From positions 1-64,000 of the forward strand of contig CACWPM010000017.1 in assembly GCA_902762795.1 (NCBI GenBank): 64,000 bases of DNA, written 5' to 3'. Below the pieces are notes generated by a model. The model was not told where the DNA came from and did no database searches. It saw nothing but the letters and a program-made list of their open reading frames with translations. Of the stretch, positions 62,717 through 64,000 are shown one piece after another (position 1 is the first letter of the stretch; each line of letters begins with the position of its first letter). This stretch comes from Fibrobacter succinogenes. GTDB taxonomy: Bacteria > Fibrobacterota > Fibrobacteria > Fibrobacterales > Fibrobacteraceae. A program made the position numbers and the translations under genes.

Positions 62717-64000
62717 ATGAAATATCGTGTCGGAATGAAAAAAGCTGTTCTTTTAATAGTGGCATGCCTAGCTTTGGCGAATGCTAGCCAATATAATTTA
62801 AAGAGAGATTCGCTAAAAAACGAACTTTGGCTTGAAGCCGAAAAGGCCGAATCCATTCAACTTTGCTTGGACACTCCCGTTCGCGAATGGAAAACTTCGC
62901 TGAGTACGGTGGTTCTCAATGATTCCTGCCTAGCATTCCAAGCCCCGACGCTTATTGGAGTCGAAATACTTAACGTGTATTTCCCAGATGCGGATAGTTC
63001 GCATAAAATCAATTTAGCAGTCGGGATGAAGTATCTCAATTTCAAAAACGAAGAAGTTCTTTTAGGATTTAATCGATACTCCGAAAAAGAATTACAGATG
63101 CTAGGGGTTTGCATTGCAGGGGAGCTCGGAGCAGTACCTTGTGGCCCCCAAAATGAAGATCCTGAAAGGCTTGTTTCCGTTACCGGAACGTACTTAGTAG
63201 ATAAGTACCCCGTCACAAACTGCGAGTTCACGCAATTGATGTGGGATAGCATTCCAGAAAAAGCAACATATGAATATTGGGATTTTCAAAAGCACCATAA
63301 AAAGTGGTTGTCAAGAAAAAAACGCAGTATGCGAAATGAAAATTGTATAGCACATGACACCGCCGCTAACATGCTATCCGTACAGCAAGCCATGAAATAC
63401 GCTAATGCCCGCAGTATTAAAGAAGGGCTTAAGCCATATTATCATTTTTCTCCAATCGAAGCCCAAAGCCCAGCAATTTTAGCCGATGGATATATAATAA
63501 CCTATTGGGACTTTAAAGACTACGGAACGAGATTTTTTGATGGAGATGAATATTTCTACCCTAATCCATACATAAAGGTTACAGAAGATAAGACGTCCGA
63601 TGGATATAGGCTTCCCTATTACGACGAATGGATGATGTTCGCCCGAGGAGGGGACAAAAAAAAGAAAGCGCCTTGGGGAGACGTTACTGCAACTTTTGAA
63701 GAGGCTACAAAATATGCCAAATTTTCTGATTTCGTCAAAGAACAACACGAATATGAAGATACAGAACCAGTTGGTCAATTGTTACCGAACGGATACGGCC
63801 TTTATGACATATTTGGCCTTGTTCAAGAAAATGTTTTATTAAAGAAATACCTTAGATACAACTTCAAGAGTATAAGTTGCATGAAAGGAGGTGGCTATCG
63901 AGTTGTTACAGCTCCAAACATAAGTTTTAACAACATCTCTTATTGGAAAGAATTCAATTATGGGCATTACAAATCAGGAAGTTCACTCTTAGCCGGTTTC
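62717..64000 (+). CDS. secreted FGE-like (SUMF1) domain protein, 5' part (partial at window end)
   Basis: An open frame of 428 codons runs off the window. The signal peptide is MKKAVLLIVACLALANA (Met at 62735; an upstream in-frame ATG at 62717 also exists). Residues about 25-135 carry four cysteines and are unassigned. The remainder is an FGE-sulfatase type domain: VPCGPQNEDPERLVSVTGTYLVDKYPVTNCEFTQLMWD, YRLPYYDEWMMFARGGDKKKKAPWGD, PNGYGLYDIFGLVQENVL and MKGGGYRV. It is related in domain type, not closely, to the four lipoproteins at 38.9-50.3 kb. No lipobox is seen, so it is probably periplasmic or secreted. Confidence 0.78.
   Translation, partial: MKYRVGMKKAVLLIVACLALANASQYNLKRDSLKNELWLEAEKAESIQLCLDTPVREWKTSLSTVVLNDSCLAFQAPTLIGVEILNVYFPDADSSHKINLAVGMKYLNFKNEEVLLGFNRYSEKELQMLGVCIAGELGAVPCGPQNEDPERLVSVTGTYLVDKYPVTNCEFTQLMWDSIPEKATYEYWDFQKHHKKWLSRKKRSMRNENCIAHDTAANMLSVQQAMKYANARSIKEGLKPYYHFSPIEAQSPAILADGYIITYWDFKDYGTRFFDGDEYFYPNPYIKVTEDKTSDGYRLPYYDEWMMFARGGDKKKKAPWGDVTATFEEATKYAKFSDFVKEQHEYEDTEPVGQLLPNGYGLYDIFGLVQENVLLKKYLRYNFKSISCMKGGGYRVVTAPNISFNNISYWKEFNYGHYKSGSSLLAGF

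Overview
The window reads as chromosomal DNA of a Gram-negative, plant-fibre-degrading Fibrobacter (Fibrobacterota). The evidence is: outer-membrane biogenesis genes (KDO cytidylyltransferase, an Omp85-type barrel); secreted carbohydrate-active enzymes (pectate lyase, GH8 glucanase) with poly-Ser linkers and a C-terminal beta-sandwich/sorting-type tail; and a run of roughly 930-residue lipoproteins that match my memory of a paralogous family defined in Fibrobacter succinogenes (TIGR02171). Species cannot be settled from the sequence alone. No rRNA, tRNA, CRISPR array, insertion sequence or phage was found.

Layout. 1-9.1 kb: housekeeping genes on the + strand (gatC, kdsB, a ComEA-like HhH protein, a PilM/PilN-like pair, rsmD, coaD, a rhomboid protease, a PfkB kinase, a small coiled-coil membrane protein, a secreted beta-propeller protein). 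9.3-22.8 kb: an HrpB-type helicase, an Omp85 protein, pyrophosphatase, galE, an aromatic amino acid cluster (chorismate mutase, prephenate dehydrogenase-ACT and a degenerate EPSP-synthase-like protein), NAD kinase, an RluB-like pseudouridine synthase and hisC. 23.1-24.9 kb: pectate lyase. 25.1-30.8 kb: a type I restriction-modification system (hsdM, hsdS, hsdR) preceded by a strongly hairpin-forming, non-coding 330 bp block. 31-35.6 kb: an Rpn-family nuclease facing a minus-strand group (rdgB, dus, radical SAM, ureohydrolase). 35.7-51.9 kb: cell-surface region with a TM2 protein, an AlgX/AlgJ-like lipoprotein, a SirB1-like protein, four translationally coupled paralogous lipoproteins (FGE-like domain, beta-propeller, SGNH-like domain) and a GT-C-like membrane protein. 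52-55.5 kb: GH8 glucanase, then a modular Cys/Trp-rich repeat protein split by a frameshift inside a 45-bp minisatellite. 55.6-57.4 kb: two unrecognised minus-strand genes. 57.5-57.75 kb: three copies of a 37-bp dyad. 57.9-62.3 kb: a 1485-residue acyl-CoA dehydratase activase-type protein. 62.7-64 kb: the start of another secreted FGE-like protein that runs off the window.

Two signals cut across the whole window. First, intergenic spaces, gene ends and some gene interiors carry degenerate tandem repeats with a 7-bp period (units such as ctcgtct, cactaac, ctaagtt, aacttag, cctaatc, ctacttc). Each locus has its own consensus, and three share an embedded AGCGAAGCGG core. Second, these heptads and a separate hairpin-type repeat (GGATCCTTCG...CAGGATGAC and relatives) have entered reading frames without breaking them: inside hrpB, the rluB-like gene, the Omp85 gene, hsdS and the ureohydrolase gene, and at the ends of dus, rsmD, the SirB1-like gene and the activase gene. 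This resembles the coding palindromic elements known from Rickettsia.
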